From positions 1-64,000 of the forward strand of contig NZ_BMND01000001.1 of the NCBI RefSeq assembly GCF_014646275.1: a DNA stretch of 64,000 nucleotides, given 5' to 3'. A model generated the notes under the pieces. It saw only the letters and a program-made list of their open reading frames with translations, did no database searches and was not told the DNA's origin. A program made the translations under genes and the position numbers. How positions within the stretch are numbered: position 1 is the first letter of the stretch; every line of letters starts with the position of its first letter. The DNA is from Streptomyces kronopolitis (GTDB lineage Bacteria > Actinomycetota > Actinomycetes > Streptomycetales > Streptomycetaceae). Positions 55,040-64,000 of this stretch are shown piece after piece.

Positions 55040-56452
55040 ATGAGTCGGACACACACCCCGTCACCCCAGGGCTCCCCGCAGGCCGTGCAGAGCGGCGGAG
55101 CCGCGCTGTCACACGGCCTCAAGCAGCGCCATCTGTCGATGATCGCGCTCGGCGGGGTCATCGGCGCGGGCCTCTTCGTGGGCTCCGGCGTCGGTATCGC
55201 CGCGGCCGGTCCGGCCATCGTCCTGCTCTTCATCGGTACCGGCGCGCTGGTCATGCTGATCATGCGGATGCTCGGCGAGATGTCCGCGGCCCGCCCCTCC
55301 ACTGGCTCGTTCTCGGTGCACGCCGAGGAGGAACTCGGCGCGTGGGCCGGGTCCACCTCGGGCTGGATGTACTGGCTGATGCTCTGCGCCGGGGTGGCCG
55401 CCGAGGCCACCGCGGCCGGCACGATCATGCACGGCTGGGTGCCGTTCCTCCCCGCCTACGGCTGGGTGGCGGTCTTCATGGTGTTCTTCTGCGCCAGCAA
55501 CCTGACCGCGGTCAAGAACTTCGGCGAGTTCGAGTTCTGGTTCTCCGCCGTCAAGGTCACCGCGATCGTCGCCTTCCTGGTGCTGGGCGTGCTCGGCATC
55601 CTCGGGGTGTTCGGCGACGCACCCGGCACCCGCCATCTCACCGGCCACGGCGGCTTCTTCCCGACCGGCGCCGCCGGGCTCGCCGCCGGACTGCTGACCA
55701 CCATCTCCGGGTTCGCCGGTCTGGAGACCGTCACCATCGCGGCGGCCGAGTCCGACCACCCGAGCCGGAACGTGGCCCGCGCCGTGCGGACCGCCGTCTG
55801 GCGCATCGCCGTGTTCTACATCGGCTCCATGGCCGTGGTCGTCACCCTGGTGCCGTGGAACAACCCGAAGGTCGCCACGGAGGGCCCCTACGTCACCGTG
55901 CTCGACCGGCTCGGCATCCCGGCCGCCGGCACGATCATGCAGATCGTGGTGCTGGTGGCGCTGCTCTCCGCGATGAACGCCAACATCTACGGCTCGTCGC
56001 GGATGGCCTTCTCCCTCGTCACCCGGGGCCAGGGGCCGCGCTTCCTCGGCCGGGTCACCCGCGGCGTGCCGGCGGCCGCCGTGCTGGCGTCCTGCGTGTT
56101 CGGCTTCGCGGCCGTGGTCGCCGGCATCATCTGGCCGACCACGGTGTTCGCCTGGCTGCTGAACATCGCGGGCTGCGCGGTGCTGGTCGTCTGGTCCGTC
56201 GTCTGCCTCACCCAGCTCCGGATGCGCCGCCGCCTGGAGCGCGAGCAGCCCGAGCTGCTCTCCGTGCGGATGTGGGGCTTCCCGTATCTGACCTGGCTGG
56301 CGCTGGCCGCCATCCTCGGCGTCTTCGCCGTGATGTGCGCCGGTGCGCAGGGCCGCCAGCAGCTCGCCGGCACGGCCGTCGTGGCCGGGGCGTTCGCCGC
56401 CGCGGGCCACCTCAAGCAGCGCCGCGACCGCCGGGCCGCCGGCGCGCTCTGA
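55040..56452 (+). CDS. Amino acid permease (AAP family)
   Basis: A 470-aa, 12-segment transporter of the APC superfamily/AAT (GabP/CycA-like) group: HGLKQRHLSMIALGGVIGAG, GLFVGSG and the later ETVTIAAAESDHPSRNVARA. The N-terminal pattern is that of basic/neutral or GABA permeases. Substrate unknown. Stands alone; the gene to the right is on the opposite strand and convergent. Confidence 0.88.
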   Translation: MSRTHTPSPQGSPQAVQSGGAALSHGLKQRHLSMIALGGVIGAGLFVGSGVGIAAAGPAIVLLFIGTGALVMLIMRMLGEMSAARPSTGSFSVHAEEELGAWAGSTSGWMYWLMLCAGVAAEATAAGTIMHGWVPFLPAYGWVAVFMVFFCASNLTAVKNFGEFEFWFSAVKVTAIVAFLVLGVLGILGVFGDAPGTRHLTGHGGFFPTGAAGLAAGLLTTISGFAGLETVTIAAAESDHPSRNVARAVRTAVWRIAVFYIGSMAVVVTLVPWNNPKVATEGPYVTVLDRLGIPAAGTIMQIVVLVALLSAMNANIYGSSRMAFSLVTRGQGPRFLGRVTRGVPAAAVLASCVFGFAAVVAGIIWPTTVFAWLLNIAGCAVLVVWSVVCLTQLRMRRRLEREQPELLSVRMWGFPYLTWLALAAILGVFAVMCAGAQGRQQLAGTAVVAGAFAAAGHLKQRRDRRAAGAL

Positions 56453-56494
56453 GCCCGTGACGCGCCGCCGCCCGCACGGGGGAGCGGCGGCGCG

Positions 56495-57214
56495 TCACGC
56501 CCGGGCCGCGGCGAGGACCGCGGCGAGTGCGGCGGCGGCATCGAGCAGGGCGCGGGAGCGCGCCGCGAGGTCCGCGTCCCGGGCCGCGAGGGCGGCCGCG
56601 AGGTCGTGCGACCGCTGCCCGTGCCGCAGCGCGGGCAGCAGCGTCCGGAGCGCGTCGACGCGGTAGCCGGCGGTGCGCAGTTGGTGGACGATCCGGGCGT
56701 CGCGGACATGGGCGGGGGAGTAGCTCCGGGTGCCGCGCGGGGGGCGCCGGCCGGGGACGACGAGGCCCTCGGCGTCCCAGTGCCGCAGTGTCGAGGGGCG
56801 CACGCCGAGCGCGTCGGCGAGTGCGGCGACGCCCATCGCATCCGAGGGGCGGACGTCCGCCAGCGGCTCGGCGGAGATCGCCGCGGCGGCCTCCCGGGCG
56901 AGTGCGAGGTCCGTCCGCTCGCGGTGCAGCCGGGCGTGTGCCGCGTCCAGGAGCGCGAGGGCCTCCGCAACCGGGCCCGCGTGGATGACGCGAACGATCC
57001 GCTTGGCCTCCACCGGGCCGGTGCCGGCCGCGAGGGCCCGGTAGGCGAGCGCGGACCGCAGGTGGATCTCCCCGTAGCGCCGGTAGCCCGCGGCGGTGCG
57101 CGTCGCCGGCGGCAGCACACCGTCGCGTTCGAGATTGCGCACCTGCTGCACGGAGTACCCGGCGCCGCGCGCGACATCGACCGTCCGCAGCACCGCCGAG
57201 TTGAGGGTGGGCAC
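56495..57214 (-). CDS. Double-MerR regulator (two HTH domains in one chain)
   Basis: A 239-aa protein with two separate MerR-type DNA-binding domains. The first (about residues 10-70) reads VDVARGAGYSVQQVRNLERD and is followed by GVLPPATRTAAGYRRYGEIH. The second (about 128-195) reads ALADALGVRPSTLRHWDAEG with RSYSPAHVRDARIVHQ. GTG 57214 with AGGGAGGAG is the best start; an ATG at 57277 lies upstream. Both have the Arg/Tyr wing pattern. It may bind two sites or act as a pseudo-dimer. The C-terminal helix is Ala/Arg-rich without metal-binding Cys. Divergent gene is DUF6194-like. Confidence 0.8.
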   Translation of the reverse strand: MPTLNSAVLRTVDVARGAGYSVQQVRNLERDGVLPPATRTAAGYRRYGEIHLRSALAYRALAAGTGPVEAKRIVRVIHAGPVAEALALLDAAHARLHRERTDLALAREAAAAISAEPLADVRPSDAMGVAALADALGVRPSTLRHWDAEGLVVPGRRPPRGTRSYSPAHVRDARIVHQLRTAGYRVDALRTLLPALRHGQRSHDLAAALAARDADLAARSRALLDAAAALAAVLAAARA

Positions 57215-57249
57215 CGCGGGCTCCTCCCTCTTCCGGTGCGAAGTCTCCA

Positions 57250-57272
57250 CAAGCACCTTAATGAAACGCTTG
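57250..57272. promoter_or_regulatory. Dyad in divergent promoter
   Basis: Inverted repeat CAAGC - 13 bases - GCTTG, 36 bases upstream of the MerR start and just before the divergent gene. Candidate MerR-site; the arms do not match a known MerR consensus. Confidence 0.35.
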
Positions 57273-57277
57273 AGCAC

Positions 57278-57793
57278 ATGACCATCGACGAGATCATCGG
57301 CTTCGTGGCGGACCTCGAAGGGGTCCTCGCCGTCACACCGCGACCCGGGGACGGCTCACCGGAGATCAGCTGGGGGGACACCTTCTTCTTCTGGTCCCCC
57401 GACGGCACCGTGCCCGCCGCGACCCAGCCGTTCGCGACGATCGTGACGAAGAACTACCCGGGCGACGAGCGGTCGCGCCTGGACCGCCCCGGCTCGTTCC
57501 GCGTCAATGTCGCCGCCGGGAAGGACTCCTTCCGCCACTGGACCGGCCACGAGCCGGGCGAGCCGGCCGCCGACGACGACCCCGCCGCCACCGACACCGT
57601 GCTGGCCCACCCCGTCTACGCCTCCGCCGGCTGGCTCGCGGTGGTGAACCCGGGCCCGCGCACCACCACGGCACTGCGCGAACTGCTCCGCACCGCCCAT
57701 CACCTCGCACGGGCCCGTCACGACCGGCGGCACGGGCATACTGGCCGGCCGGGGAATTCGAGCAACGCGAGAAGGGCCGACACGTATCCATGA
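57278..57793 (+). CDS. DUF6194-like protein
   Basis: A 171-aa protein. Conserved-looking core IDEIIGFVADLEGVLAVTPR, WGDTFFFWSP, FATIVTKNYPGDERSRLDRP, GSFRVNVAAGKDSF and ending RTTTALRELLRTAH. Residues after about 150 are basic and low-complexity. ATG 57278 has no clear ribosome-binding site and may be leaderless, given the promoter-like dyad just before it. Family name is recalled from general knowledge, function unknown. Divergent from the double-MerR gene and coupled by an ATGA overlap to the DUF402 gene. Confidence 0.7.
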   Translation: MTIDEIIGFVADLEGVLAVTPRPGDGSPEISWGDTFFFWSPDGTVPAATQPFATIVTKNYPGDERSRLDRPGSFRVNVAAGKDSFRHWTGHEPGEPAADDDPAATDTVLAHPVYASAGWLAVVNPGPRTTTALRELLRTAHHLARARHDRRHGHTGRPGNSSNARRADTYP

Positions 57794-58401
57794 GCCGTGT
57801 GTTTTCCGAGGGTGAAGTGATCGTCCGGCGAGAGATCCTCGACGGCCGTGAGTGGATGGTCTATCCCGTGCAGGTGGCCGCGGACGACGGGGTCACCCTC
57901 GCCACCTATCTGCACCAGGGGACGCAACTTGCCTTCGGCGGCGGGGACTTCCGCTGGGGCGTCCACCCGTGGGCCGCCTTCGAGCCGTACTGGCGGTCCG
58001 ACGGAGTGCTGCAGGTGCAGCGGGCCGGGGACGGCTACTCCGTCTGGGCGCGCCGGTCGGGGGACGCCTTCGACGGGTGGTACGTGAACTTCCAGGAGCC
58101 GCTGCGGCGTACCGAGGCCGGTTACGACACCCTGGACCAGGAACTGGACCTGTGGATATCGGGCGACGGCTCCCCGTACCGCTGGAAGGACGTGGCGGAC
58201 TTCGAGGAGCGTGCGCGCAGCGGGGGCTTCACCGCCGAGGAGGCCGCCTCGGTCCGGGCGGCGGCCCGGGAGGCCGAGGCGCTGATCGCCTCCGGGGACT
58301 GCTGGTGGGAGAAGTGGCGGGACTGGAGCAGGCCCGCGGGGTGGGACGTGCCGGCCCCGGTCGCCGTGGGAGAGGACCGGGCAGCAACGGCCCACGGGTG
58401 A
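57790..58401 (+). CDS. DUF402/FomD-like protein
   Basis: A 203-aa protein of the DUF402 (FomD, Ntdp nucleoside tri/diphosphatase-like) family: WYVNFQEPLRRTEAGYDTLD followed by QELDLWISGDGSPYRWKDVA, with the acidic residues that coordinate metal and phosphate. It may hydrolyse a nucleotide or phosphate ester. ATG 57790 overlaps the preceding stop (ATGA). Ends before a perfect palindromic terminator. Confidence 0.82.
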   Translation: MSRVFSEGEVIVRREILDGREWMVYPVQVAADDGVTLATYLHQGTQLAFGGGDFRWGVHPWAAFEPYWRSDGVLQVQRAGDGYSVWARRSGDAFDGWYVNFQEPLRRTEAGYDTLDQELDLWISGDGSPYRWKDVADFEERARSGGFTAEEAASVRAAAREAEALIASGDCWWEKWRDWSRPAGWDVPAPVAVGEDRAATAHG

Positions 58402-58420
58402 GGGGGCGTTGACCGTGAGG

Positions 58421-58456
58421 TGAGGGGCCCGGCTCACGCGTGAGCCGGGCCCCTCA
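58421..58456. terminator. Bidirectional terminator, 36-bp perfect palindrome
   Basis: A perfect palindrome (18-base arms, centre CG|CG) between convergent genes ending at 58401 (+) and 58476 (-). The RNA would form a long hairpin on either strand. Confidence 0.88.
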
Positions 58457-58475
58457 TGTGCGGGGGAGCTGCCCG

Positions 58476-59897
58476 CTAGGCCGTGGCGGCCGGTGCCCCG
58501 GTGCCCGCGATCTCCTCCGGGCGCAGCAGGGCCGCGAGCCGGTCGGCGGGCAGCAGGCCCTGTTCCAGGACCAGTTCGGCGACGCCGCGGCCGGTGGCCA
58601 GCGCCTCCTTGGCGATGGCGGTGGCGGCGGTGTAGCCGATGTGCGGGTTGAGCGCGGTGACCAGGCCGATGGAGTTCTCCACACTCGCGCGCAGCGTCTC
58701 GGTGTTGGCGGTGATGCCCGCCACGCAGCGCTCGGCGAGGGTGCGGCAGGCGGCGCCGAGGTGGGTGATGCTCTCCGAGAGGGAGTGCAGGATGACCGGC
58801 TCGAACGCGTTGAGCTGGAGCTGCCCGGCCTCGGCGGCCATGGTGATGGTCACGTCGTTGCCGATGACCTCGAAGGCCACCTGGTTGACGACCTCCGGGA
58901 TCACCGGGTTGACCTTCCCGGGCATGATGCTCGAACCGGCCTGCACCGGCGGCAGGTTGATCTCCGCCAGGCCCGCGCGCGGACCGGAGGAGAGCAGCCG
59001 CAGGTCGTTGCAGCTCTTGGAGAGCTTGACGGCGATGCGCTTGAGGACGCCGGAGAGATGGACGAAGGCGCCGCAGTCCTGGGTGGCCTCGACCAGGTTG
59101 GCGGCGGTGACCAGGGGCAGTCCGGTGAGGGTGGCCAGGTGGTCGCGGGCCGCCTCGGCGTAGCCCTTGGGAGCGTTGAGACCGGTGCCGATGGCGGTGG
59201 CGCCGAGGTTGATCTCGTGGATGAGCAGGACGGCCTCGGCCAGCCGGCTCTGGTCCTCCTCCAGCATCACCGCGTAGGCCGAGAACTCCTGGCCCAGGGT
59301 CATCGGCACGGCGTCCTGGAGCTGGGTGCGCCCCATCTTGAGGACCTCGCGGAACTCCTCCGCCTTGGCCGCGAAGGCCTCGCGCAGCACGGTCATCGCG
59401 TCGAGCAGTTCGCGTACGGCGATGATCGTGGCGACGTTCACCGCCGTTGGATAGACGTCGTTGGTCGACTGGCTGAGGTTGACGTGCTCGTTGGGGTGCA
59501 GACGGCCGTAGTCGCCCTTGTCGTGGCCGAGGATCTCCAGCGCCCGGTTGGCGATCACCTCGTTGGCGTTCATGTTCGTCGAGGTGCCGGCGCCGCCCTG
59601 GATGACGTCGACGATGAACTGGTCGTGCAGCCGGTCGTGGGCCCGGATCTCCCGGCAGGCGGCGGCGATGGCGTCGGCCCGCTCCCGGTCCAGCAGTCCG
59701 AGGTCCTCGTTGGCCCGGGCCGCGGCCTCCTTGACGGCGGCGAGCGCGTTGATCAGATGCGGGTAGGCGGCGATCGGGGTACCGGTGATCGGGAAGTTCT
59801 CCCTGGCGCGCAGGGTGTGCACGCCCCAGTACGCCTCGGCCGGTATCTCGCGGTCGCCGAGCAGATCGTGTTCGCGGCGGTGGCCGGCGGCAGTCAT
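58476..59897 (-). CDS. aspA: Aspartate ammonia-lyase (aspartase)
   Basis: A 473-aa fumarase/aspartase superfamily enzyme. Signature GSSIMPGKVNPV with catalytic Ser at about residue 320, plus TGTPIAAYP, QGGAGTSTNMNANEVIANRA (aspartase-type) and QSTNDVYPTAVN. Converts L-aspartate to fumarate and ammonia. It lies 52 bases downstream of asparaginase, same strand, so the two steps Asn to Asp to fumarate are encoded together. Confidence 0.92.
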   Translation of the reverse strand: MTAAGHRREHDLLGDREIPAEAYWGVHTLRARENFPITGTPIAAYPHLINALAAVKEAAARANEDLGLLDRERADAIAAACREIRAHDRLHDQFIVDVIQGGAGTSTNMNANEVIANRALEILGHDKGDYGRLHPNEHVNLSQSTNDVYPTAVNVATIIAVRELLDAMTVLREAFAAKAEEFREVLKMGRTQLQDAVPMTLGQEFSAYAVMLEEDQSRLAEAVLLIHEINLGATAIGTGLNAPKGYAEAARDHLATLTGLPLVTAANLVEATQDCGAFVHLSGVLKRIAVKLSKSCNDLRLLSSGPRAGLAEINLPPVQAGSSIMPGKVNPVIPEVVNQVAFEVIGNDVTITMAAEAGQLQLNAFEPVILHSLSESITHLGAACRTLAERCVAGITANTETLRASVENSIGLVTALNPHIGYTAATAIAKEALATGRGVAELVLEQGLLPADRLAALLRPEEIAGTGAPAATA

Positions 59898-59949
59898 GGT
59901 GCTGAGGGTCCTTTGTGCGGAGGGGAGGAGGGGGAGGGGAGCGGGGGAG

Positions 59950-60978
59950 TCAGGGGAGGGATGGCTCGGGGGTGTGCAGTGCCCGGAGCGCGCCGACCGG
60001 TGCGCCGCCGCCCAGGACGGGGGCGGTGGTGAAGGCGGCGAGCACGTCGGGGTCGACGCCGCAGTGGGCCAGGGCGGCCGCCGTCACCGGCATCCGGGCC
60101 CGGTCGGCGCCGTCGGCTATCTTCACGCCGACGGCCCGGCCGTCCGGCAGTGCCGCGATCTGCACTCCCTCGAAGCCGTCCTTGGCGAGCAGGCCGGGCA
60201 CCGCCCGCACCAGCCGGGCCACGTCGCGGCCGCTGCCGGAGACCATCTCGGGGTGTGCCCGCATCGCCTCGGCGATCCGGCCCTCGTCGGTGCCGGGCGC
60301 CGCCGTCGCCAGCCGGGCCGCGGCCCGGGTCAGCCCGTGCAGGGAGACCGAGAACAGCGGGGCGCCGCAGCCGTCGACGGTGGTGCGGGCGATGCGCTGG
60401 CCGGTGAGGTCCTCCACGGCCGCGGCGAGTTCCCGCTGCAAGGGGTGCCCGGGGTCGAGGTAGTCGGCGAGCGGCCAGCCGCGGGTGCGGGCCGTCAGCA
60501 GCATGGCGGCGTGCTTGCCCGAGCAGTTCTGCGCGAGGCGGGACGGACCGCGGCCGCGCCGGAGCCACTCGTCGCGGACGGCCGGGTCGTACGGCAGGTC
60601 GGGGACGTTGCGCAGGTCGTCCTCGGTCAGTTCGGCGGCGGCCAGGATGCGCCGGGCGCCGGCCAGATGGCGTTCCTCACCGGAGTGGCTGGCCGCGACC
60701 AGCGCCAGCAACTCCTCGTCCAGCGGCGGCAGGCCCGCGCGCAGCAGCCCGACCGCCTGGAGGGGCTTGAGCGCCGAGCGCGGGTAGCAGGCCGCCTCGA
60801 TGTCGCCGGCCCGGAACGCCACGCTCCCGTCGGCCGCCAGGACCACGACCGAGCCGTGGTGGACGCCCTCGATCATTCCGCCGCGCACCACCTGCGCGAC
60901 GGGTACGTGTGCCGGCTCGCGGACCGCGGGCGCGTCGCCCGGGGTGCGGAGCGGCCGCAGGGTGTTCTGACTCATCAT
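59950..60978 (-). CDS. Asparaginase (thermolabile, PF06089 type)
   Basis: A 342-aa protein of the Asparaginase_II family: SALKPLQAVGLL, AASHSGEERHLAGARRIL, NCSGKHAAML and TVDGCGAPLFSVSL. This family is unrelated in fold to E. coli AnsA/AnsB. It hydrolyses L-asparagine to aspartate and ammonia. Start ATG 60978, overlapping the permease stop as TGATG; alternative ATG 60975. Third gene of the four-gene Asn operon. Confidence 0.9.
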   Translation of the reverse strand: MMSQNTLRPLRTPGDAPAVREPAHVPVAQVVRGGMIEGVHHGSVVVLAADGSVAFRAGDIEAACYPRSALKPLQAVGLLRAGLPPLDEELLALVAASHSGEERHLAGARRILAAAELTEDDLRNVPDLPYDPAVRDEWLRRGRGPSRLAQNCSGKHAAMLLTARTRGWPLADYLDPGHPLQRELAAAVEDLTGQRIARTTVDGCGAPLFSVSLHGLTRAAARLATAAPGTDEGRIAEAMRAHPEMVSGSGRDVARLVRAVPGLLAKDGFEGVQIAALPDGRAVGVKIADGADRARMPVTAAALAHCGVDPDVLAAFTTAPVLGGGAPVGALRALHTPEPSLP

Positions 60979-62543
60979 CAACTCTCGGTGGATTCGCCGC
61001 TGTGGGGGTTGTCGTCCGGACGGGGGCGCGGGACGGATCCGGTGCCGGCGGCCGCCGTCGCACCGCTCTCGTGCCGGGCCGCGTCCCGCAGGGTGCCGAC
61101 CCGGCCGCGCACCACGAACCAGCCGCCGACCAGTGCCGCCACGATCAGCGGGATCGCGAGCACGGTGGCCCGGCCCGCCCCCTCGTCGGCCCACATCAGC
61201 ACCAGGACGAGGGCGAGGAAGGCCAGCGTCACGCACTCGGTCCACGGCGAGCCGGGCAGCCGGAAGCTCGGGCGGGCAAGCTCCCCGGCCCGGGTCTTCC
61301 GCCAGAAGAGCAGATGGCAGATCATGATCATCGCCCACGTGCTGAGGATGCCGAGCGCCGCGAAGTTCAGCACGATCTCGAACGCGTCGCTCGGCACCAC
61401 ATAGTTGAGGCCCACGCCCAGGACGCAGACCCCCGAGGTGAGCAGGATGCCGCCGTAGGGGACCTGGCTGCGGCTCATCAGGCCGGTGAACCGCGGCGCG
61501 GAGCCGGACATCGCCATCGAGCGCAGAATGCGGCCGGTGGAGTAGAGGCCGGAGTTGAGGCTGGACATCGCGGCGGTGAGCACGACGAGGTTCATCACGC
61601 CGCCCGCGGCCGGCACCCCGACCCGGGACAGCACGGTCACGAACGGGCTCTCGCCGGCGGAGTAGGAGCTCCAGGGCAGCAGCATCGACAGCAGCACCAC
61701 CGAGCCGACGTAGAAGACGCCCACCCGCCACATGATCGAGTTGATCGCCCTGGGCAGCACCTTCTCCGGCTCGGCGGTCTCACCCGCCGCGACGCCGACC
61801 AGCTCCACCGAGGCGTAGGCGAACACCACGCCCTGGATCACCAGCAGCATCGCCAGTGTCCCGGTGGGGAAGACCCCGCCGTGGTCGGCGATCAGCGCGG
61901 GGCCGGGGGAGTGGCCGCCGACCGGGTGCTGGGTGACCAGCAGGAAGATGCCGATCAGCATGAAGGCGACCAGCGCACCGACCTTGATGATCGCGAACCA
62001 GAACTCCATCTCGCCGAAGATCTTCACGGAGATGAGGTTCACGGTCAGCACCACCGCGAGGGCGATCAGCGCGATCACCCACTGGGGCACGTCGGAGAAC
62101 ATGCCCCAGTAGTGCGTGTAGGTCGCCACCGCCGTGATGTCGGCGACGCCGGTCGTCGCCCAGTTCAGGAAGTACATCCAGCCCGCGACGAACGCCCCCT
62201 TCTCGCCGAGGAACTCGCGGGCGTAGGACACGAACGCGCCGGAGGACGGCCGGTGCAGCACCAGCTCGCCCAGGGCGCGCACCACGAGGAAGGCGAACAG
62301 CCCGCAGAGCGCGTACGCCACGGCCAGCGAGGGCCCGGCGTCGGCGAGCCGGCCGCCCGCGCCCAGGAAGAGGCCGGTGCCGATGGCCCCGCCGATCGCG
62401 ATCATGTTGACGTGCCGGGACTTGAGGGACTTCTGGTAACCGGCGTCGCCGGCGTCCACATGCCCGCCCGCGGGCTGCTGCGGGGTGTCGGATGTCTCTT
62501 GTCGTTGCTGCCGTTCCGCCTGCGGGAGGGGTCGTTCGCTCAC
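60978..62543 (-). CDS. L-asparagine permease-like amino acid transporter
   Basis: A 521-aa APC/AAT family transporter with 12 segments: [33 protein letters not shown]-type helix [20 protein letters not shown] and the Glu/Asp-rich APSxxGAF region. It resembles AnsP. GTG 62543 overlaps the regulator stop (GTGA). N-terminal 30 residues are Gln-rich. Located upstream of asparaginase, so it probably imports L-asparagine. Confidence 0.88.
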   Translation of the reverse strand: MSERPLPQAERQQRQETSDTPQQPAGGHVDAGDAGYQKSLKSRHVNMIAIGGAIGTGLFLGAGGRLADAGPSLAVAYALCGLFAFLVVRALGELVLHRPSSGAFVSYAREFLGEKGAFVAGWMYFLNWATTGVADITAVATYTHYWGMFSDVPQWVIALIALAVVLTVNLISVKIFGEMEFWFAIIKVGALVAFMLIGIFLLVTQHPVGGHSPGPALIADHGGVFPTGTLAMLLVIQGVVFAYASVELVGVAAGETAEPEKVLPRAINSIMWRVGVFYVGSVVLLSMLLPWSSYSAGESPFVTVLSRVGVPAAGGVMNLVVLTAAMSSLNSGLYSTGRILRSMAMSGSAPRFTGLMSRSQVPYGGILLTSGVCVLGVGLNYVVPSDAFEIVLNFAALGILSTWAMIMICHLLFWRKTRAGELARPSFRLPGSPWTECVTLAFLALVLVLMWADEGAGRATVLAIPLIVAALVGGWFVVRGRVGTLRDAARHESGATAAAGTGSVPRPRPDDNPHSGESTES

Positions 62544-63277
62544 GCGTGATCCTCGTTTTCCGTGGAGGGGGCCGTGCGGTGGGGTGGCCGCACGATGGTG
62601 GTCAGCGTCGTCTCGACGCGTGCCAGGTGGTGCGCCATGGCGTCCGCGGCGTCCTGTTCGCTGCTGTCGACGAGGGCCTCGATGATCGCCCGGTGTTCGC
62701 GGTTGGACTGCTCGCGCCGTCCGCCCAGCTCGTTGAGGAAGGCCGACTGGCGGGCCAGCGCGTCGCGGATCTCCTCGATGACCCTGCGGAAGACCGGATT
62801 GCGGGCCGCCTCGGCGACGGCCAGGTGGAAGAGGGTGTCCATGGCCACCCACGCGGTGGTGTCGGTCTCCTCCTCCATCCGCTCCAGCAGATGGGTCAGG
62901 TGATCGAGGTCCTCCGGGGTGCGGCGCACGGCCGCGTACCCGGCCACCGGGATCTCCACATGGCGGCGGACCTCCAGGAGGTCGCTCGCCGTGTAGTCGC
63001 CGAAGGTCGGGTCGGCCGCCGCGCCGTCGGAGACGACGAAGGTGCCCTTGCCGGTACGTGAGACCGTCAGCCCCATCGTCTGGAGCGCGCGCAGCGCCTC
63101 GCGGAGCACCGGCCGGCTCACTTCCAGTCGGCGGCACAGCTCCGCCTCGGAGGGGAGCTTGTCGCCGATCGCGTAGTCGCCGCGCTCGATGGCGTCGCGC
63201 AAATGGTGGAGCACCGCTTCCATGGCACTGATCCGCCGAGGGGTGTCGCCAGCTGTCTGGCTGTCTGACAGGTTCAC
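62540..63277 (-). CDS. FadR/GntR-FCD regulator of the asparagine operon
   Basis: About 245 aa when started at GTG 63277. The frame reaches TTG 63313, and ATG 63223 is a shorter alternative; RISAMEAV before that ATG looks conserved. [23 protein letters not shown] and FCD domain with Asp/His metal site ([20 protein letters not shown]). First gene of the operon; its stop overlaps the permease start. A GntR-like palindrome sits at its very 5' end, so it likely autoregulates and controls Asn use. Confidence 0.87.
   Translation of the reverse strand: MNLSDSQTAGDTPRRISAMEAVLHHLRDAIERGDYAIGDKLPSEAELCRRLEVSRPVLREALRALQTMGLTVSRTGKGTFVVSDGAAADPTFGDYTASDLLEVRRHVEIPVAGYAAVRRTPEDLDHLTHLLERMEEETDTTAWVAMDTLFHLAVAEAARNPVFRRVIEEIRDALARQSAFLNELGGRREQSNREHRAIIEALVDSSEQDAADAMAHHLARVETTLTTIVRPPHRTAPSTENEDHA
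63261..63271. promoter_or_regulatory. FadR/GntR-like operator
   Basis: 11-base dyad CTGTCTGACAG, matching the inner NGTNNNAC part of the FadR/FCD consensus. It lies at the 5' end of the regulator gene, compatible with autoregulation if translation starts downstream. Confidence 0.5.
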
Positions 63278-63375
63278 CCCGGGATCGTCGGATCCGGCCG
63301 GGGGAGCTGTCAAGGGGTCGGGCGCAGATCACTTCCCGGCCGGGGCCCCGGCCACCGCGGCCGGACGGGGCGCGG

Positions 63376-64000
63376 TCAGTGCGCGCGGGCCCACCGGTAG
63401 CGGTGTTCGGGGCGTCCGGTGTCGCCGTATTTGAGGGTCAGGGTGACGTGGCCGCTGCGTTCGAGATGCTTCAGATAGCGCTGGGCCGTGGAGCGGCTGA
63501 CGCCCGCGCGGGCGGCGACCTCATGGGCGGACAGCGGGTGCCCGGCCCCGTCCAGGACCTGGCGGATCAGTTCGACGGTCGCCGCCGAGTGGCCCTTGGG
63601 CAGCTCGGCCTGCGGGGAGTCGGCCGCCCGGAAGGCGCCGAAGATCCGGTCCACCTGCTCCTGGCCGGCCTCCCCGCGGCCGCCCACTCCCGCCACGGTC
63701 CGGCGCAGCGCCGCGTAGCCCTCCAGCTTCGCCCGCAACCCGGAGAAGCCGAACGGCTTGACGAGGTACTGCAGCGCCCCGCTGCGCATCGCCTCCTGGA
63801 CCGTGGCCACGTCCCGGGCCGCCGTCACCATGATCACGTCGGTGCGGTGGCCGAGCTGCCGCAGCCGCCGCACCAGGGCCAGCCCCGTCTCGTCCGGCAG
63901 ATAGTGATCCAGCAGCACCAGATCGATCCGGCCGCGCTCCAGGGCGGCCAGGGCCTGGGCGGCCGTGTGGGCGCGGCCGGCGACCCGGAAGCCCGGCACC
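63376..64000 (-). CDS. CitB/DcuR-type response regulator (5' end outside window)
   Basis: At least 208 aa visible. Receiver domain truncated at its N-terminus: phosphoacceptor Asp in LVLLDHYLP, Thr in VTAAR, Lys in VKPFG. A linker of about 30 residues follows, then a C-terminal HTH ([20 protein letters not shown] and [11 protein letters not shown]) in the CitB family. CitB/DcuR regulators control citrate, C4-dicarboxylate or amino-acid genes. It lies beside the Asn/Asp to fumarate operon on the same strand, but a 61-base gap and operator separate them. The frame continues past 64000. Confidence 0.88.
   Translation of the reverse strand, partial: VPGFRVAGRAHTAAQALAALERGRIDLVLLDHYLPDETGLALVRRLRQLGHRTDVIMVTAARDVATVQEAMRSGALQYLVKPFGFSGLRAKLEGYAALRRTVAGVGGRGEAGQEQVDRIFGAFRAADSPQAELPKGHSAATVELIRQVLDGAGHPLSAHEVAARAGVSRSTAQRYLKHLERSGHVTLTLKYGDTGRPEHRYRWARAH

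Overview
The window is high-GC actinobacterial DNA. GC-rich third codon positions, ATGA/GTGA gene overlaps, mycothiol-linked chemistry, and BldN/SpoIIE-era families (SpoIIE-type PP2C phosphatase, LCP, ECF/zf-HC2) all point to Streptomyces or a close relative. I see no rRNA, tRNA, CRISPR array or origin. Calls rest on motif recognition by eye; no database was searched.

Layout. 1-5.7 kb: the downstream end of an NHLP-leader RiPP locus, with a C39 peptidase-ABC exporter (cut by the window edge), a second ABC exporter and a cyclic-nucleotide-binding-fold protein. 5.7-9.7 kb: an accessory patch with an aminoglycoside-phosphotransferase-fold protein, a VOC protein, a GNAT acetyltransferase, a frameshifted IS630 transposase remnant, and a membrane protein/HTH pair preceded by a 15-codon leader ORF. 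10-13.2 kb: an SdsA-type alkylsulfatase and a PucR-type regulator.

13.4-24 kb is the most striking part. A BtuFCD/FecBCD-type metallophore uptake system converges on a PvcA-type isonitrile synthase plus P450. These are divergent from a copper cassette (small Met/His-rich membrane protein, CopA P-type ATPase, PCuAC-like chaperone), followed by an ECF sigma/zinc-finger anti-sigma pair and a Met/His-rich multipass membrane protein. I propose that this is an isonitrile copper-metallophore (chalkophore) island: synthesis, uptake and copper handling side by side.

24.1-26.3 kb: P450/ferredoxin pair with a divergent TetR and a perfect operator palindrome. 26.4-33.7 kb: a secreted His/Asp/Arg-rich protein behind a 9-bp-arm palindrome, then a five-gene operon with SbnA and SbnB (L-2,3-diaminopropionate synthesis), a large FAD/NAD(P)-binding protein, a Cys/Met-metabolism PLP enzyme and a BenE-type transporter. 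33.8-36.2 kb: two proteins of unknown function and an SDR.

36.2-45.9 kb: apparent glycine-betaine catabolism. It holds a Rieske oxygenase, a separate Rieske ferredoxin and FAD reductase, a dimethylglycine-dehydrogenase-like flavoprotein, a monomeric sarcosine oxidase, a mycothiol-dependent formaldehyde dehydrogenase, ArsR and GntR regulators and a nitrilase-fold hydrolase. 46.2-49.4 kb: a module of two zinc-ribbon membrane proteins and a small protein sharing a Gly/Ala-rich motif, then CsbD. 49.4-52.1 kb: a BAHD-like acyltransferase and an LCP protein. 52.3-58.4 kb: SpoIIE-type phosphatase, amino-acid permease, a double-MerR regulator, and DUF6194-like and DUF402 proteins. 58.4-63.3 kb: an asparagine-utilisation operon on the minus strand (FadR-like regulator, permease, asparaginase, aspartase). 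A CitB-type response regulator runs off the right edge.
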